Origin: Myxococcales bacterium
GTDB lineage: Bacteria > Myxococcota > Kuafuiibacteriia > Kuafuiibacteriales > Kuafuiibacteriaceae
Assembly: GCA_019634385.1 (NCBI GenBank)
Contig: JAHQVK010000142.1
Location: 1-45,244, forward strand
Reading direction: 5' to 3'
Length of the DNA stretch: 45,244 nucleotides
Shown: positions 36,063-44,318 of the stretch, in pieces
How positions within the stretch are numbered: the stretch's first letter is position 1
Layout of the letters: each line of letters opens with the position of its first letter
The notes under the pieces: model-generated
The model's database searches: none
The model's input: only the letters and a program-made list of their open reading frames with translations
Told to the model about the DNA's origin: nothing
Translations under genes and position numbers: made by a program

Positions 36063-36435
36063 TCGATGCTAGCAAGCATTATCTGCTCGGTGTTATCCTG
36101 AGGTGTCTGGGTATCCATTGCTCGCAACCGAGGTACCTTGCCATTTTCAGCTATAGACCCTTTGCAAGGCCCTATAGAATTGGTTTCAGTTCTACGTATT
36201 CCGAGTAGAGGGGGGAAAAGTGCTCTCGGTGGAGGGCTATGAAGGCGTGCATTCAGGCGACCATGGCAAAGTATCTATGAAAACCGCCCCAGCTCCGCCC
36301 TTCATATTGGTCGAGTCCGAAATGTTCCTCCGGCACAGAAAATATTGAGCAAATCTCAGATCTTGAGTCAAGAAAAGAGCAATCAGGTCATGCTAGGGGG
36401 GTGTCTTTACCCTCCGGCTGCAGATATGACGCCGG

Positions 36436-36539
36436 ATCCCGCGTTTGTGAGGGAGCGGCCACGGAGGAAGGGTACTGGATGTACCGGTCGGAGGGGCCCG
36501 AAAGGGTGGCAAAGCCACCGTTCCCTCACAATGCGGGAT
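36436..36539. repeat. Long imperfect hairpin with two inner hairpins
   Basis: The arm 36436-36458 (ATCCCGCGTTTGTGAGGGA then GCGG) pairs with 36518-36539 (CCGTTCCCTCACAATGCGGG then AT), with one bulge and two mismatches. The roughly 59 bases between can form GGTAC-TGGAT-GTACC (36471-36485) and GGGCCC-GAAA-GGGT (about 36493-36506). The result resembles a three-way-junction RNA or a large palindromic element. Confidence 0.7.
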
Positions 36540-36572
36540 ACAAGTCCGAACGCGGTCCGGAGGGGTGAGAAC

Positions 36573-36616
36573 ACACCCTAAGGACTTACTTATTACACCC
36601 TAAGGACTTACTTATT
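36573..36616. repeat. 22-bp perfect tandem duplication
   Basis: The unit, starting ACACCCTAAGGACTTACTTA and ending TT, occurs twice head to tail (36573-36594 and 36595-36616). It abuts the truncated 114-bp repeat at 36619, so it could be a target duplication or slippage product. Confidence 0.85.
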
Positions 36617-36618
36617 AT

Positions 36619-36663
36619 TACAGCAAGACTATTTGAACTGATTCTGTAAGAACCAACAAGGGG
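36619..36663. repeat. 114-bp structured repeat, truncated copy B
   Basis: It matches about the first 45 bases of copies A and C (TACAGCA-AGAC, TTGAACTGATTC, TGTAAGAA, CAACAAGG) with a one-base deletion. Similarity stops near 36663, where an unrelated hairpin GCCGTA-TGTAAT-TACGGC (36669-36686), extended by GGGG/CCC, begins. Confidence 0.75.
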
Positions 36664-36839
36664 GCTTTGCCGTATGTAATTACGGCCCCGAAAACAAGCG
36701 GGGGTCATCGGAGACGTACAAACTCAGGAGCACTCGAGAGCTCAGTACTCTGCCAAACCCTACTTTGGGTCATCGCAGAGAGCAGCGTAGAGAAAATCAA
36801 CCCGCTTGCCAAAGGAGTCACCTACGAAAGAGTACAAGT

Positions 36840-37844
36840 ATGGCCAATACCTATTTTTTGCCCCTCGGTCTGTTGAGTTTTGTGCTGGCGCTAACTCCCA
36901 GAGCGGGCATCAGTCAAAGCTCTTCGCCGGGGGCGGCCCACAACATGAGAAAGCAAGCCTCGGCCCTTCTTAATACCCTCAGCAAAGCACAGAAATTGGA
37001 GGCAAATCCTGCCTTCGCAGACCATGAACGGTTCGCTTGGAACTTCTGGCCGGGCTCTTACCCCGGTATTGATATCGAAAAGATACCACCCAAGAGCAAG
37101 GCAGCAGCCACCAAGCTGATACGAACCGGCCTGAGTCAACAAGGCTATACAAAGGCCGAAATCATTAGAGAACTAGACCGGTTCAGCCCTTGGACTTCTC
37201 CCGGACCCTTTCTTATCATTTTTGGTGACCCCAAAGGGGTTAACCAACCTTGGGGATGGAGACTGCAGGGGCATCACTTATCTTTTAACTTCACCATCGT
37301 CGGCAACGAGGTCGTTGGTGTGCCTTCGTTGATGGGAACCCAACCTCTTTCCCATCCCTCCATTCGCAACGGGACAGAACCACTCGAGAAAGAACTAGCG
37401 TTGGCGATCAAGCTCTTTCTATCTCTCAAAAAAGAGAAGCAGAGCCAAGCACGTATCGCTCGTCCATCGATGGCCTACCTCCCTAATCGCGTGAAGAAGG
37501 TTAAGCGTCCAAAGCCCGGCGGGATCCACGGATCCCAATTGAACGCTGAACAGCGGGGCCTCTTGCAGGCCTTAATCGCTGAATACGTCGAAAATCTTAC
37601 CCCGGAAATTGCCACAAAGTTTCATAAGCGCATGACATCTGAGGGCACAGACCCCATCGTTTTTGGTTTCGCAGGCACTCCCCAAAAAGGCCAACCCCAT
37701 TACTACCGCATCCAAGGTCCGTCGTTCATGATCGAATACGATAATCGGGATGGAGGTGATCATATACATTGCGTGTGGAGGCTATTTGACGGTGACTTTG
37801 GTGAAGATCTATTGAAGCGGCACTATACAGAGCACAAACACTAG
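36840..37844 (+). CDS. Secreted DUF3500-type protein
   Basis: From the ATG at 36840 this is 334 residues with an N-terminal signal peptide (MANTYFLPLGLLSFVLALTP, then RAGIS). The mature part follows the DUF3500 pattern: ERFAWNFWPG...GIDIEKIPP near the start, LIRTGLSQQGY, IIFGDPKGVNQPWGWRLQGH with HLSFNFTIVG, a PSLMGTQPLSHPSIRNG segment, and later GFAGTPQKGQPHYYRIQGPS and FMIEYDNRDGGDHIHCVWR. No biochemical role is established for the family as far as I know; its His-rich conserved motifs suggest metal binding or an enzyme, which is inference. An in-frame start at 36765 would place 25 charged residues before the signal peptide, so I reject it. AAAGGAG lies further upstream (around 36811). Confidence 0.82.
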   Translation: MANTYFLPLGLLSFVLALTPRAGISQSSSPGAAHNMRKQASALLNTLSKAQKLEANPAFADHERFAWNFWPGSYPGIDIEKIPPKSKAAATKLIRTGLSQQGYTKAEIIRELDRFSPWTSPGPFLIIFGDPKGVNQPWGWRLQGHHLSFNFTIVGNEVVGVPSLMGTQPLSHPSIRNGTEPLEKELALAIKLFLSLKKEKQSQARIARPSMAYLPNRVKKVKRPKPGGIHGSQLNAEQRGLLQALIAEYVENLTPEIATKFHKRMTSEGTDPIVFGFAGTPQKGQPHYYRIQGPSFMIEYDNRDGGDHIHCVWRLFDGDFGEDLLKRHYTEHKH

Positions 37845-38285
37845 TGTCCTTATTCACAAAGACTACAACCATTCTTGAGAATATCTGAGGCCTGCTGTTC
37901 GCGCGAAGAGAGCATATATCCGTAGCATATCTATGGGAGACGGTGACTGCGCGGGCAGATAGGCTTCAAGAGCCCCCGTAGACTATATCGCTTTTAAGGA
38001 CTCCAATGCGAAGGTGGCCATCGGGTGTCGGAGCTACATCGATGGCTCGTTCTGGATAGACTTAAATGTCCGGCTATATACGTATTTCCCCGTATCGGCA
38101 GCCCCCCGTCAATTAGCTATGACCTGCCTCTCTGTGAGTTTGAGCACGTAATCACACCGTCCTTGGTAGTACACTGACTTTAATAACTCACCCTACGATG
38201 TTGGTCTTGTTGTTCCAAGAAGCCCGATGTTGAAAATCAACCTCCCAGAGCGCTAACCATCTTGGTCCAACAAGCTTTTTATTAA
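37845..38285. other. 441-base intergenic region downstream of the tRNA genes
   Basis: No gene is supported. A GTTGA-AAA-TCAAC hairpin lies at 38229-38241, on the 3' side of the minus-strand tRNA-Arg, and could mark the end of the tRNA transcript. I see nothing else of note. Confidence 0.4.
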
Positions 38286-38359
38286 CGCGCCAGGAGAGGT
38301 TCGAACTCCCGACCGTCGGCTTAGAAGGCCGCTGCTCTATCCAACTGAGCTACTGGCGC
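38286..38359 (-). tRNA. tRNA-Arg (TCT)
   Basis: The acceptor stem is GCGCCAG (5' end at 38359) with CTGGCGC (38287-38293 on the complement). The D-arm reads GCTCAGTTGGATAGAGC, the anticodon loop CTTCTAA gives anticodon TCT, and the T-arm reads GGGAGTTCGAACCTCTCC. The CCA end is not encoded. It lies about 60 bases downstream of tRNA-Pro on the same strand. Confidence 0.96.
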
Positions 38360-38419
38360 AGAGTTCGGAGTGCTTACGATAAGCACACGCAGATAGGAAA
38401 TCTGCCTATGTGTCCTAGT

Positions 38420-38494
38420 TCGGGGCGAAAGGATTCGAACCTTCGACCCCCTGCTCCCAAAGCAGGTGCGCTAGCCAGACTGCGCTACGCCCCG
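38420..38494 (-). tRNA. tRNA-Pro (TGG)
   Basis: The acceptor stem is CGGGGCG (5' end at 38494) with its complement at 38421-38427. The D-arm reads GCGCAGTCTGGCTAGCGC, the anticodon stem-loop CTGCTTTGGGAGCAG gives anticodon TGG, and the T-arm has GGTTCGAATCC. CCA is not encoded. It is 92 bases after rdgB on the same strand, so it may be co-transcribed with the rph-rdgB group. Confidence 0.96.
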
Positions 38495-38586
38495 TTGGTC
38501 AGGACTGTGCGTCAAACAGATGTTGAGCTCAAGTAGAAAACTCCATCCGGCTACAGTTTTTGTGCGAGGGCCACTCCTAGACCGGT

Positions 38587-39195
38587 TCAGGATCCAGAAC
38601 TCACCAGCCCAAACGCCTCCAGGTAAGGAACCAAGGCTCGCAGAGCGTCCCATCGATGAGATATGGCATTTTTTTCTTCATTGGACATCATGGCCATGGT
38701 CCGAGGTTCGCCATCGTGGACCTGATTTTCAGGTATAAAGACCGGATCATATCCAAACCCTTGGTCGCCTGAGGGCTCATGAGCGATCCAGCCCCTGCAG
38801 ATACCGTGAGTGACGACCGACTTACCACCGGGATAGACGAAAGCCATGGCACAGACAAACTGCGCGGAACGATCAGCGGTTGTACCCAACTCCCGAAGTA
38901 AATGAAGATATCGGTCTCTGTCTGTCCCCTCGATGTAGCGGGCCGAACGAACACCGGGTGCCCCACCAAGAGCATTCACCGCCAATCCACTATCATCAGC
39001 AATAACAGGAAGGCCGAGCACTTTTTGCGCATACTCCGCTTTGATAAGCGCATTCGCCTCAAAGGTCTCACCGGTCTCCTCAGGCATCTGTAGGGAACGA
39101 TCCTCGAGGGTAGTGATCACAAAACTGGGCAACAGTTGGCGCAACTCTCTCGCTTTCCCAGGATTGGCCGTCGCTAGAAACAATGGGGTGTTCAA
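38587..39195 (-). CDS. rdgB: XTP/dITP diphosphatase (non-canonical purine NTP pyrophosphatase)
   Basis: This 202-residue Ham1/RdgB enzyme hydrolyses dITP, XTP and related non-canonical purine triphosphates to monophosphates, keeping them out of DNA and RNA. The family start [18 protein letters not shown] is complete, followed by [40 protein letters not shown] split by the catalytic Asp, [20 protein letters not shown] and [10 protein letters not shown]. Length is normal. The ATG at 39195 overlaps the stop of rph by 4 bases, a common rph-rdgB arrangement that implies translational coupling. Confidence 0.96.
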   Translation of the reverse strand: MNTPLFLATANPGKARELRQLLPSFVITTLEDRSLQMPEETGETFEANALIKAEYAQKVLGLPVIADDSGLAVNALGGAPGVRSARYIEGTDRDRYLHLLRELGTTADRSAQFVCAMAFVYPGGKSVVTHGICRGWIAHEPSGDQGFGYDPVFIPENQVHDGEPRTMAMMSNEEKNAISHRWDALRALVPYLEAFGLVSSGS

Positions 39196-39923
39196 CCAGC
39201 TGCCTCCAACGCCTGTTGCTGAAGACGCACGAGGCTTCGAATGCCTTCATGTCCCACGTTGAGCATCCTATCTAACTCTCCTCGTGTATATGGCTTCTTT
39301 TCGGCTGTACCTTGTACTTCAACCAAGCCCCCATCCGCGGTCATCACCAAGTTGAGGTCGGTTTCCGCACGCTGATCTTCGCGGTAGTCCAGATCGAGTG
39401 CAACCTCGCCATCCACGATACCCACACTGACCGCTGCCACCGGTTGGCGCATGGGTTCTACCACCAGCAGGCCTGAGGTACGCATACGGCGCAAAGCAAT
39501 CGCCAATGCCACCCAAGCTCCCGTCACCGAGGCCGTTCGGGTACCCCCGTCAGCCTGTATCACATCGCAGTCGAGGGTAAGCGATCGTTCACCCAATCGC
39601 TCCAAATCCACCGATGCCCGTAGACTTCGCCCAATCAACCGACTTATTTCGTGGGTTCTTCCCCCTACACGACCTTTAAGAGACTCCCGATTCGATCGTG
39701 TATCTGTAGACCGAGGTAACATCGCGTATTCTGCTGTTACCCATCCTCGCCCGGTATCTCTCAACCAGTTGGGTGTTTTGTCCTCCACGGTCGCATTGCA
39801 GAGAACCTTCGTGTCTCCGAATGACACCAGCACCGAACCCTCAGCCCATTTGGTATAATTAGTCTCGAATCGCACGGACCGCATTGCGTCGAGGCTCCTG
39901 TCTTCACTTCTGTCAAACTTCAT
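39192..39923 (-). CDS. rph: Ribonuclease PH
   Basis: This 243-residue phosphorolytic 3'-5' exoribonuclease trims the 3' ends of tRNA precursors using phosphate. It shows the start [76 protein letters not shown], the catalytic-region [18 protein letters not shown] and [18 protein letters not shown]. Length matches the family (about 240). It begins 15 bases after the amidase gene and overlaps rdgB by 4 bases. The two tRNA genes downstream are natural substrates, though the linkage may be chance. Confidence 0.96.
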   Translation of the reverse strand: MKFDRSEDRSLDAMRSVRFETNYTKWAEGSVLVSFGDTKVLCNATVEDKTPNWLRDTGRGWVTAEYAMLPRSTDTRSNRESLKGRVGGRTHEISRLIGRSLRASVDLERLGERSLTLDCDVIQADGGTRTASVTGAWVALAIALRRMRTSGLLVVEPMRQPVAAVSVGIVDGEVALDLDYREDQRAETDLNLVMTADGGLVEVQGTAEKKPYTRGELDRMLNVGHEGIRSLVRLQQQALEAAG

Positions 39924-39938
39924 CTGTCGGCGCGAAAC

Positions 39939-40673
39939 CTAGTTTTTGGTACGTAAGAAACGCAAGATACCTTGAGATAAAATCCTTGCCGCTTCCTGTT
40001 GTCCCTCTTGACTAGAAAAAAACGCAGCCTGATCTGTGTTGGACAGATATCCCAACTCTACCAATACACCTGGTGCTTTGTGGCCACTCAGCACCACAAA
40101 CGGGCCTTGCCGAAGGCCCCGACTAGGAAGAAGACCCGGCCTTCCTCGAACAGAATCTTGAATATGTTTAGCCAACCGGATACTTCGCTTGTGGGTGGCC
40201 CCTCTGGCCAGGTCTTTCAGAATAAAAGCGAGATCGGAAGAGGCACTCATGGTGTCCACTGACATTCCTTCTTCTTGCTCTAGCAGTTGTTGTGTCCGTG
40301 CATCTGAGGCTTCCGCGGACAGAACATACGTCTCCCAGCCTCTCCGAGTGGGATCCGGAGAGTGGTTCAGATGGATAGACACAAACGCATCCGCCGACAG
40401 TCTATCCGCCAGTTGAGGGCGGTCCGGGTTGGGGATATCCCGGTCATCCATCCGAGTCATCCGCACGTCGATACTGGCTTGTTGCAAATAAGCTCGAACG
40501 CCAAGAGCCACCTCCAAAACGAGGACTTTTTCATGCACACCATCAAGACTGGTGGTGCCATTTTGTTCGCCACCATGGCCCGGGTCGAGAACTACCAGCG
40601 GTCGAGCCATAGCACTTGAAAAGCCTCCGATGACGCTCAACAACAGGCTCAGCATGTAGCAGCTTCCCCGCAT
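39939..40673 (-). CDS. N-acetylmuramoyl-L-alanine amidase (Amidase_3)
   Basis: From the ATG at 40673 this is 244 residues, with a signal peptide (MRGSCYMLSLLLSVIGGFSS, AMA cleavage area) and one catalytic domain. This zinc hydrolase cleaves the bond between MurNAc and the stem peptide in peptidoglycan. Zinc and catalytic residues are visible: LDPGHGG (His), KVLVLEVALG (Glu), VSIHLNHSPD (His) and VLVELGYLSN (Glu). No AMIN or LysM targeting domain is attached, so it is shorter than AmiC. It starts 3 bases after the polA-like stop; an alternative TTG at 40676 is one codon earlier. The role is cell separation or wall turnover. Confidence 0.9.
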   Translation of the reverse strand: MRGSCYMLSLLLSVIGGFSSAMARPLVVLDPGHGGEQNGTTSLDGVHEKVLVLEVALGVRAYLQQASIDVRMTRMDDRDIPNPDRPQLADRLSADAFVSIHLNHSPDPTRRGWETYVLSAEASDARTQQLLEQEEGMSVDTMSASSDLAFILKDLARGATHKRSIRLAKHIQDSVRGRPGLLPSRGLRQGPFVVLSGHKAPGVLVELGYLSNTDQAAFFSSQEGQQEAARILSQGILRFLRTKN

Positions 40674-40676
40674 CAA

Positions 40677-42446
40677 CTAATGTTCCCAGCTCTCTCCTAT
40701 GGCTGCTTCCACCGCCATGGGTACCTGTTTTACAAACTCGGCACCGGCGGACATCATTTCTTGTTCCACCGCGCGAAGGGCTTTGTCAGCGTCCTGCGCT
40801 GCACTCTCGACCACCAACTCATCATGCACCATATTGACCAAAAACGCATCGATCGCTGAGGCCCTGAATCGCCGTACGATCCGGGACATGGCCAGTTTAA
40901 TCATATCCGCGTTTGTACCCTGAATTGGCATATTCTTAGCTACCCGCCGCAAACTACCTTCATCTCGGCCTTCTCTACGCATATCAGTCAGCCAATATTT
41001 TCGTCCTCCTACAGTAGAGACATATCCCCGACGAAGCCCCTCCTCGGCAGAGGTCTCGAGGAAGGCTTTCACTTTGGGAAAAGCTTTAAAATAGGCCATC
41101 AATAGCTGTTCCGCCTCATGGAGGCGACATCCTAGCTGCTCAGCGAGACCTCCTGAACCCATTCCATATGCCAAACCAAAGTTGATAGCTTTTGCCCGCG
41201 CTCGTAGTTCGGGGTTCTCGGTCTTGGAGACCTTTCGCCCGAACAAACGAGTTGCGACCAGGGCGTGAAGATCTTGGCCCTGTGCGATCGCCTTTAAGAA
41301 AAATGGTTCGCCGGACTGGTCTGCAATGATCCGCAACTCCGCCCCCACGTAGTCAGCGGTGATCAAACGGCGTTCAGGAGGTACGCGAAAGCATGCCCGG
41401 AATTGAGACTGAGCGGGGATATTCTGCAAATTGGGCTCGCTACAGCTGGCACGCCCAGTGATCGCTCCACTGGCCCGAAAACGCGGATGTAGTCGGCCGG
41501 TCTTGCCGTGTACATGAGCCAGAAACCCTTCACCGTAGGTACTCACCAACTTCTGGTGCTCGCGGTAGTTTACCAAAGCCGACGCCGCTGGGTGGCCGGT
41601 GGCGAGCAAGACCTCTTTGCGAGTATTCGGCAATCGGAGACCAAGACGGGCTAATGCGTCCATCACCTGCTCGTCGTCATTGTAGTTCAGGGTTGTACCC
41701 CCAAAGAGATCCCGGTCCGCCACATCCCAAAAATGGGTATCCAGGGCCCGCCGCGCCTCTCCTCGTTGGGTTTGAGCATCCGACATCAAAGCTCGCCAGC
41801 TATCCACATCAACCGGACATCCTTTCAGCTCAAGCTCCGCAAAAGCATACTGTGCCTGCCCTTCAAGACCGGCAATGCGTAGGAGTCCCTCTTTACGAAG
41901 CTCGGGAAGCTGTTCCGCGAAAATCTTCCAGGTCGCTTCGACGTCTCGCTCCGCATAAAACAGCTCCGAATCAGAAAGATCATCTATGGACTCGATCCCA
42001 TAAAACCCTTGTCGTACAGACTTATCGAGCTCCATACCCGCGTACCGTTCAGCAAGGGCCTTCAGCGAAAAGCCTTGCATGACAACATCTGACTTACGCC
42101 CGTTTCGCAGCAGTTGTTCCCCAGCAAGGGTATCCGCGATATTCGCTTGGGCCAACCCGAGCAAAGGTCCGTAGTGGTTCTCGAGCATCTTGAGATCAAA
42201 GCTCGCATTGTGCATCACAACCACCCGATCATGCTCGAATATAGGTGTGAGCGCCTGAGCATCCACCGCCTGAGCATCCACTAAAACCTGCTCATCTGCA
42301 GTGCCAAACTGTATGAGCAAAAGGGTGTCTTGATGAGGGTCGAGCCCCGACGTTTCAGTATCCAAAGCGAGAAATGGTGCGTTGGATACCTTCGCGAGAA
42401 AATCCTTTATACCCGCGGCGTCGCGGACGATCTGGTTGCGGCTCAT
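40677..42446 (-). CDS. polA: DNA polymerase I family protein with proofreading domain but no 5' nuclease domain
   Basis: This protein is 589 residues from ATG 42446 (GTG 42500 is an alternative). An N-terminal 3'-5' exonuclease domain (about 1-190) has intact motifs ALDTETSGLDP (Asp, Glu), MHNASFDLK (Asp) and FYAERDVEAT (Tyr, Asp). The family A polymerase domain has TADYVGAELR (motif A), RAKAINFGLAYG (motif B, with the O-helix Arg and Lys) and NMVHDELVVES (motif C). Ordinary PolA has about 900 residues with an N-terminal FEN-like 5' nuclease of about 300, which is wholly absent here. It should therefore polymerise and proofread but not remove RNA primers by itself. It leads the minus-strand group polA-amidase-rph-rdgB and is divergent from the DnaK-like gene. 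Confidence 0.92.
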   Translation of the reverse strand: MSRNQIVRDAAGIKDFLAKVSNAPFLALDTETSGLDPHQDTLLLIQFGTADEQVLVDAQAVDAQALTPIFEHDRVVVMHNASFDLKMLENHYGPLLGLAQANIADTLAGEQLLRNGRKSDVVMQGFSLKALAERYAGMELDKSVRQGFYGIESIDDLSDSELFYAERDVEATWKIFAEQLPELRKEGLLRIAGLEGQAQYAFAELELKGCPVDVDSWRALMSDAQTQRGEARRALDTHFWDVADRDLFGGTTLNYNDDEQVMDALARLGLRLPNTRKEVLLATGHPAASALVNYREHQKLVSTYGEGFLAHVHGKTGRLHPRFRASGAITGRASCSEPNLQNIPAQSQFRACFRVPPERRLITADYVGAELRIIADQSGEPFFLKAIAQGQDLHALVATRLFGRKVSKTENPELRARAKAINFGLAYGMGSGGLAEQLGCRLHEAEQLLMAYFKAFPKVKAFLETSAEEGLRRGYVSTVGGRKYWLTDMRREGRDEGSLRRVAKNMPIQGTNADMIKLAMSRIVRRFRASAIDAFLVNMVHDELVVESAAQDADKALRAVEQEMMSAGAEFVKQVPMAVEAAIGESWEH

Positions 42447-42591
42447 GGGACGGAGGTCCTGTGTACCACGCAGAACCGGTGACGGGAGCCTGGGAAGCAC
42501 ATTTCATATCCTCACTCCATACGCTGGCCAGTCTTTGGCGGTTCTCAACAGTGGCAGAGTTCCTTCGCGGCGCGCTATTGTCTTCAAACAA

Positions 42592-44121
42592 ATGGGGAGG
42601 ATCATCGGTATTGATTTGGGCACTACCAACTCATGTGCCGCAGTTGTTGTCGACGAGCGCAAGGTAAAACTTATCCCCTACAGAGGGGGAGAATATACCA
42701 TCCCATCCATCTTTGCCGTGGACGCTAAAGGTCACGAGCTCGTGGGTCACGAAGCCAAACGACAGTGGCAACTCAATCCCAAACAGACCATCTACGGCAG
42801 CAAACGGCTCATGGGTCGCGAATACGACCCCCAAACCGCCCATCGCATACAGGAGTATTTTCTGTACGGTATCGAAAAAGATGAACAAACCGCTGAAGTG
42901 CAGGTCGCAGTTGCTGGAAGACAACTTCCCCTAACAGAGGTGGCCTCGAAGATTTTGATGAAAATCCGAGACGTCGCCTCCGACTACCTCCAGGAAGTTA
43001 TTGATCGTGCGGTGGTCACCGTACCCGCTTACTTTAACGACCGCCAACGCCAGGCGGTGAAGGAAGCGGGGCGTCTGGGTGGGCTCGAAGTGGTGAGAGT
43101 CATTAACGAGCCTACCGCTGCTGCCCTCGCTTTCGGGGTAGGACGAGCCAGAGACCAGGAGTTGGTCGCTATCTATGATCTCGGTGGGGGGACTTTTGAT
43201 GTCTCGATCATTGAGATTCGTGATCATGTCTTTGAAGTTAAGGCCACTGGTGGCGATATTTTCTTAGGCGGCGCAGATTTCGACAATAAGATTATCGACT
43301 GGGTTCTAGAGTCCTTCACTCTCCTCCATTCGGATATAGATCTTCGAAAGGATCCCATTGCCATGCAGCGGATCAAAGACCTAGCAGAGCGGTCCAAGAT
43401 TGATCTGACCGCCCGTAAAGAGTGCGCTTTTAATATACCTTTCATCACCATGACGCCATCTGGTCAGCCCCTAGATATAGATCTGATCCTGACCCGAAAG
43501 CAGCTGGAGTCGCGCACCCATCACCTGATAGAACGGACCATTGTAACCTGCGAGCGGGTCTGTCGGGACGCAGGCGTTCATCCTCATGAAGTTCAGCATG
43601 TGCTCCTCGTAGGAGGTATGACGAGGATGCCCCTGGTACAAAAGACGGTAACCAAGTACTTTGGGCACTCCCCTTCCAAGCAGGTCAATGCTGACGAAGC
43701 AGTTGCAGTTGGTGCAGCTATGTTCGCCTGGTCGCTTGAGGACACCTCCCACGGTCAACTGCAGCTTCTAGACGTAATTCCCATGGCCATCGGCATTGAA
43801 GATGCGCAAGGCAATTTGCATAAGATTTTTGAGAGAAATGATGCTACCCCCAACGCAAAAAAAATGGTATTCACCACCAGCTTAGATAATCAACTTAACC
43901 TAGAGATCCGGATATATCAGGGAGATTCTTCTCGAGCTCGAGACAATGATCTCTTGGGAGCGTTTGATTTCTCCGGTATTCGTCCAGGTCCCGCTGGTGC
44001 TGTCCGCGTCAATATCTGCTTCACTCTATCTCAGGATGGTATGCTTAGCATGTCAGCTCATGATACTGACACTGGGACACAAATGACCACCAAAGTGCAG
44101 ACAAATGCCAAGGAGGCATAA
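42592..44121 (+). CDS. DnaK-like Hsp70 protein lacking the C-terminal lid
   Basis: This is 509 residues from ATG 42592. The ATPase domain is complete: IGIDLGTTNSCAAVV, VVTVPAYFNDRQRQAVKEAG, RVINEPTAAALAFG, IYDLGGGTFDVSI, GGDIFLGGADFD and HVLLVGGMTRMPLV. A beta-sandwich substrate-binding region (about 380-500) follows with a variant of the usual DVIPLSLG stretch reading LLDVIPMAIGIE. The alpha-helical lid, about 120 residues in E. coli DnaK (638 in total), is missing, so substrate holding should differ from the housekeeping chaperone. No dnaJ or grpE gene adjoins it. The frame is open upstream to 42382 but that overlaps polA and is not Hsp70-like. The canonical dnaK is probably elsewhere in the genome. 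Confidence 0.9.
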   Translation: MGRIIGIDLGTTNSCAAVVVDERKVKLIPYRGGEYTIPSIFAVDAKGHELVGHEAKRQWQLNPKQTIYGSKRLMGREYDPQTAHRIQEYFLYGIEKDEQTAEVQVAVAGRQLPLTEVASKILMKIRDVASDYLQEVIDRAVVTVPAYFNDRQRQAVKEAGRLGGLEVVRVINEPTAAALAFGVGRARDQELVAIYDLGGGTFDVSIIEIRDHVFEVKATGGDIFLGGADFDNKIIDWVLESFTLLHSDIDLRKDPIAMQRIKDLAERSKIDLTARKECAFNIPFITMTPSGQPLDIDLILTRKQLESRTHHLIERTIVTCERVCRDAGVHPHEVQHVLLVGGMTRMPLVQKTVTKYFGHSPSKQVNADEAVAVGAAMFAWSLEDTSHGQLQLLDVIPMAIGIEDAQGNLHKIFERNDATPNAKKMVFTTSLDNQLNLEIRIYQGDSSRARDNDLLGAFDFSGIRPGPAGAVRVNICFTLSQDGMLSMSAHDTDTGTQMTTKVQTNAKEA

Positions 44122-44134
44122 ATCTTACCATTGC

Positions 44135-44248
44135 TACAGCAAAGACTACTTGAATTGATTCTGTAAGAATCAATTCAAGGTCGCGCAGCGGGGCATAGCC
44201 CGGCGTAGAAGCAGCAACTTGGGTTCAACCCAAGTGATTTCTGCTGAA
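44135..44248. repeat. 114-bp structured repeat, copy C
   Basis: This is full length and about 85% identical by eye to copy A. The stems are nearly perfect here: TTGAATTGATTC / GAATCAATTCAA (44150-44161 and 44167-44178), GGGC / GCCC (44191-44194 and 44198-44201), ACTTGGG / CCCAAGT (44217-44223 and 44229-44235), closed by ACAGCA / TGCTG ends. It lies between the Hsp70-like stop and the Bor-like lipoprotein gene. Confidence 0.88.
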
Positions 44249-44318
44249 TATTGTCTGTACAAGAATATGTCCAGCCCTCTTGCCTTTCGCTCAAAGATAC
44301 CAAATATACCTGTCGACG

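Larger units (their letters stand above)
36063..36839. other. 777-base composite intergenic region
   Basis: This has no supported gene. Its left part (36063-36430) shows nothing I can name. Then come a long hairpin (36436-36539), a 22-bp tandem duplication (36573-36616), a truncated copy of the 114-bp repeat (36619-36663) and a hairpin (36661-36689). Each is listed separately. The mixture suggests repeated insertions or rearrangements at one tolerated site. Confidence 0.6.

Noticed and set aside
36345..36581. A 78-residue plus-strand open frame over the long hairpin
   Set aside because: The translation is basic and proline-rich, is dictated by the palindrome, and has no start-site or homology support.
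36765..36839. Upstream start for the DUF3500-type protein
   Set aside because: It adds a charged segment before the signal peptide beginning at 36840.
38286..38494. tRNA genes as the attachment site for the recombinase at 188
   Set aside because: They are 37 kb away, no repeat of a tRNA 3' end was noticed near the recombinase, and the genes between are chromosomal housekeeping genes.
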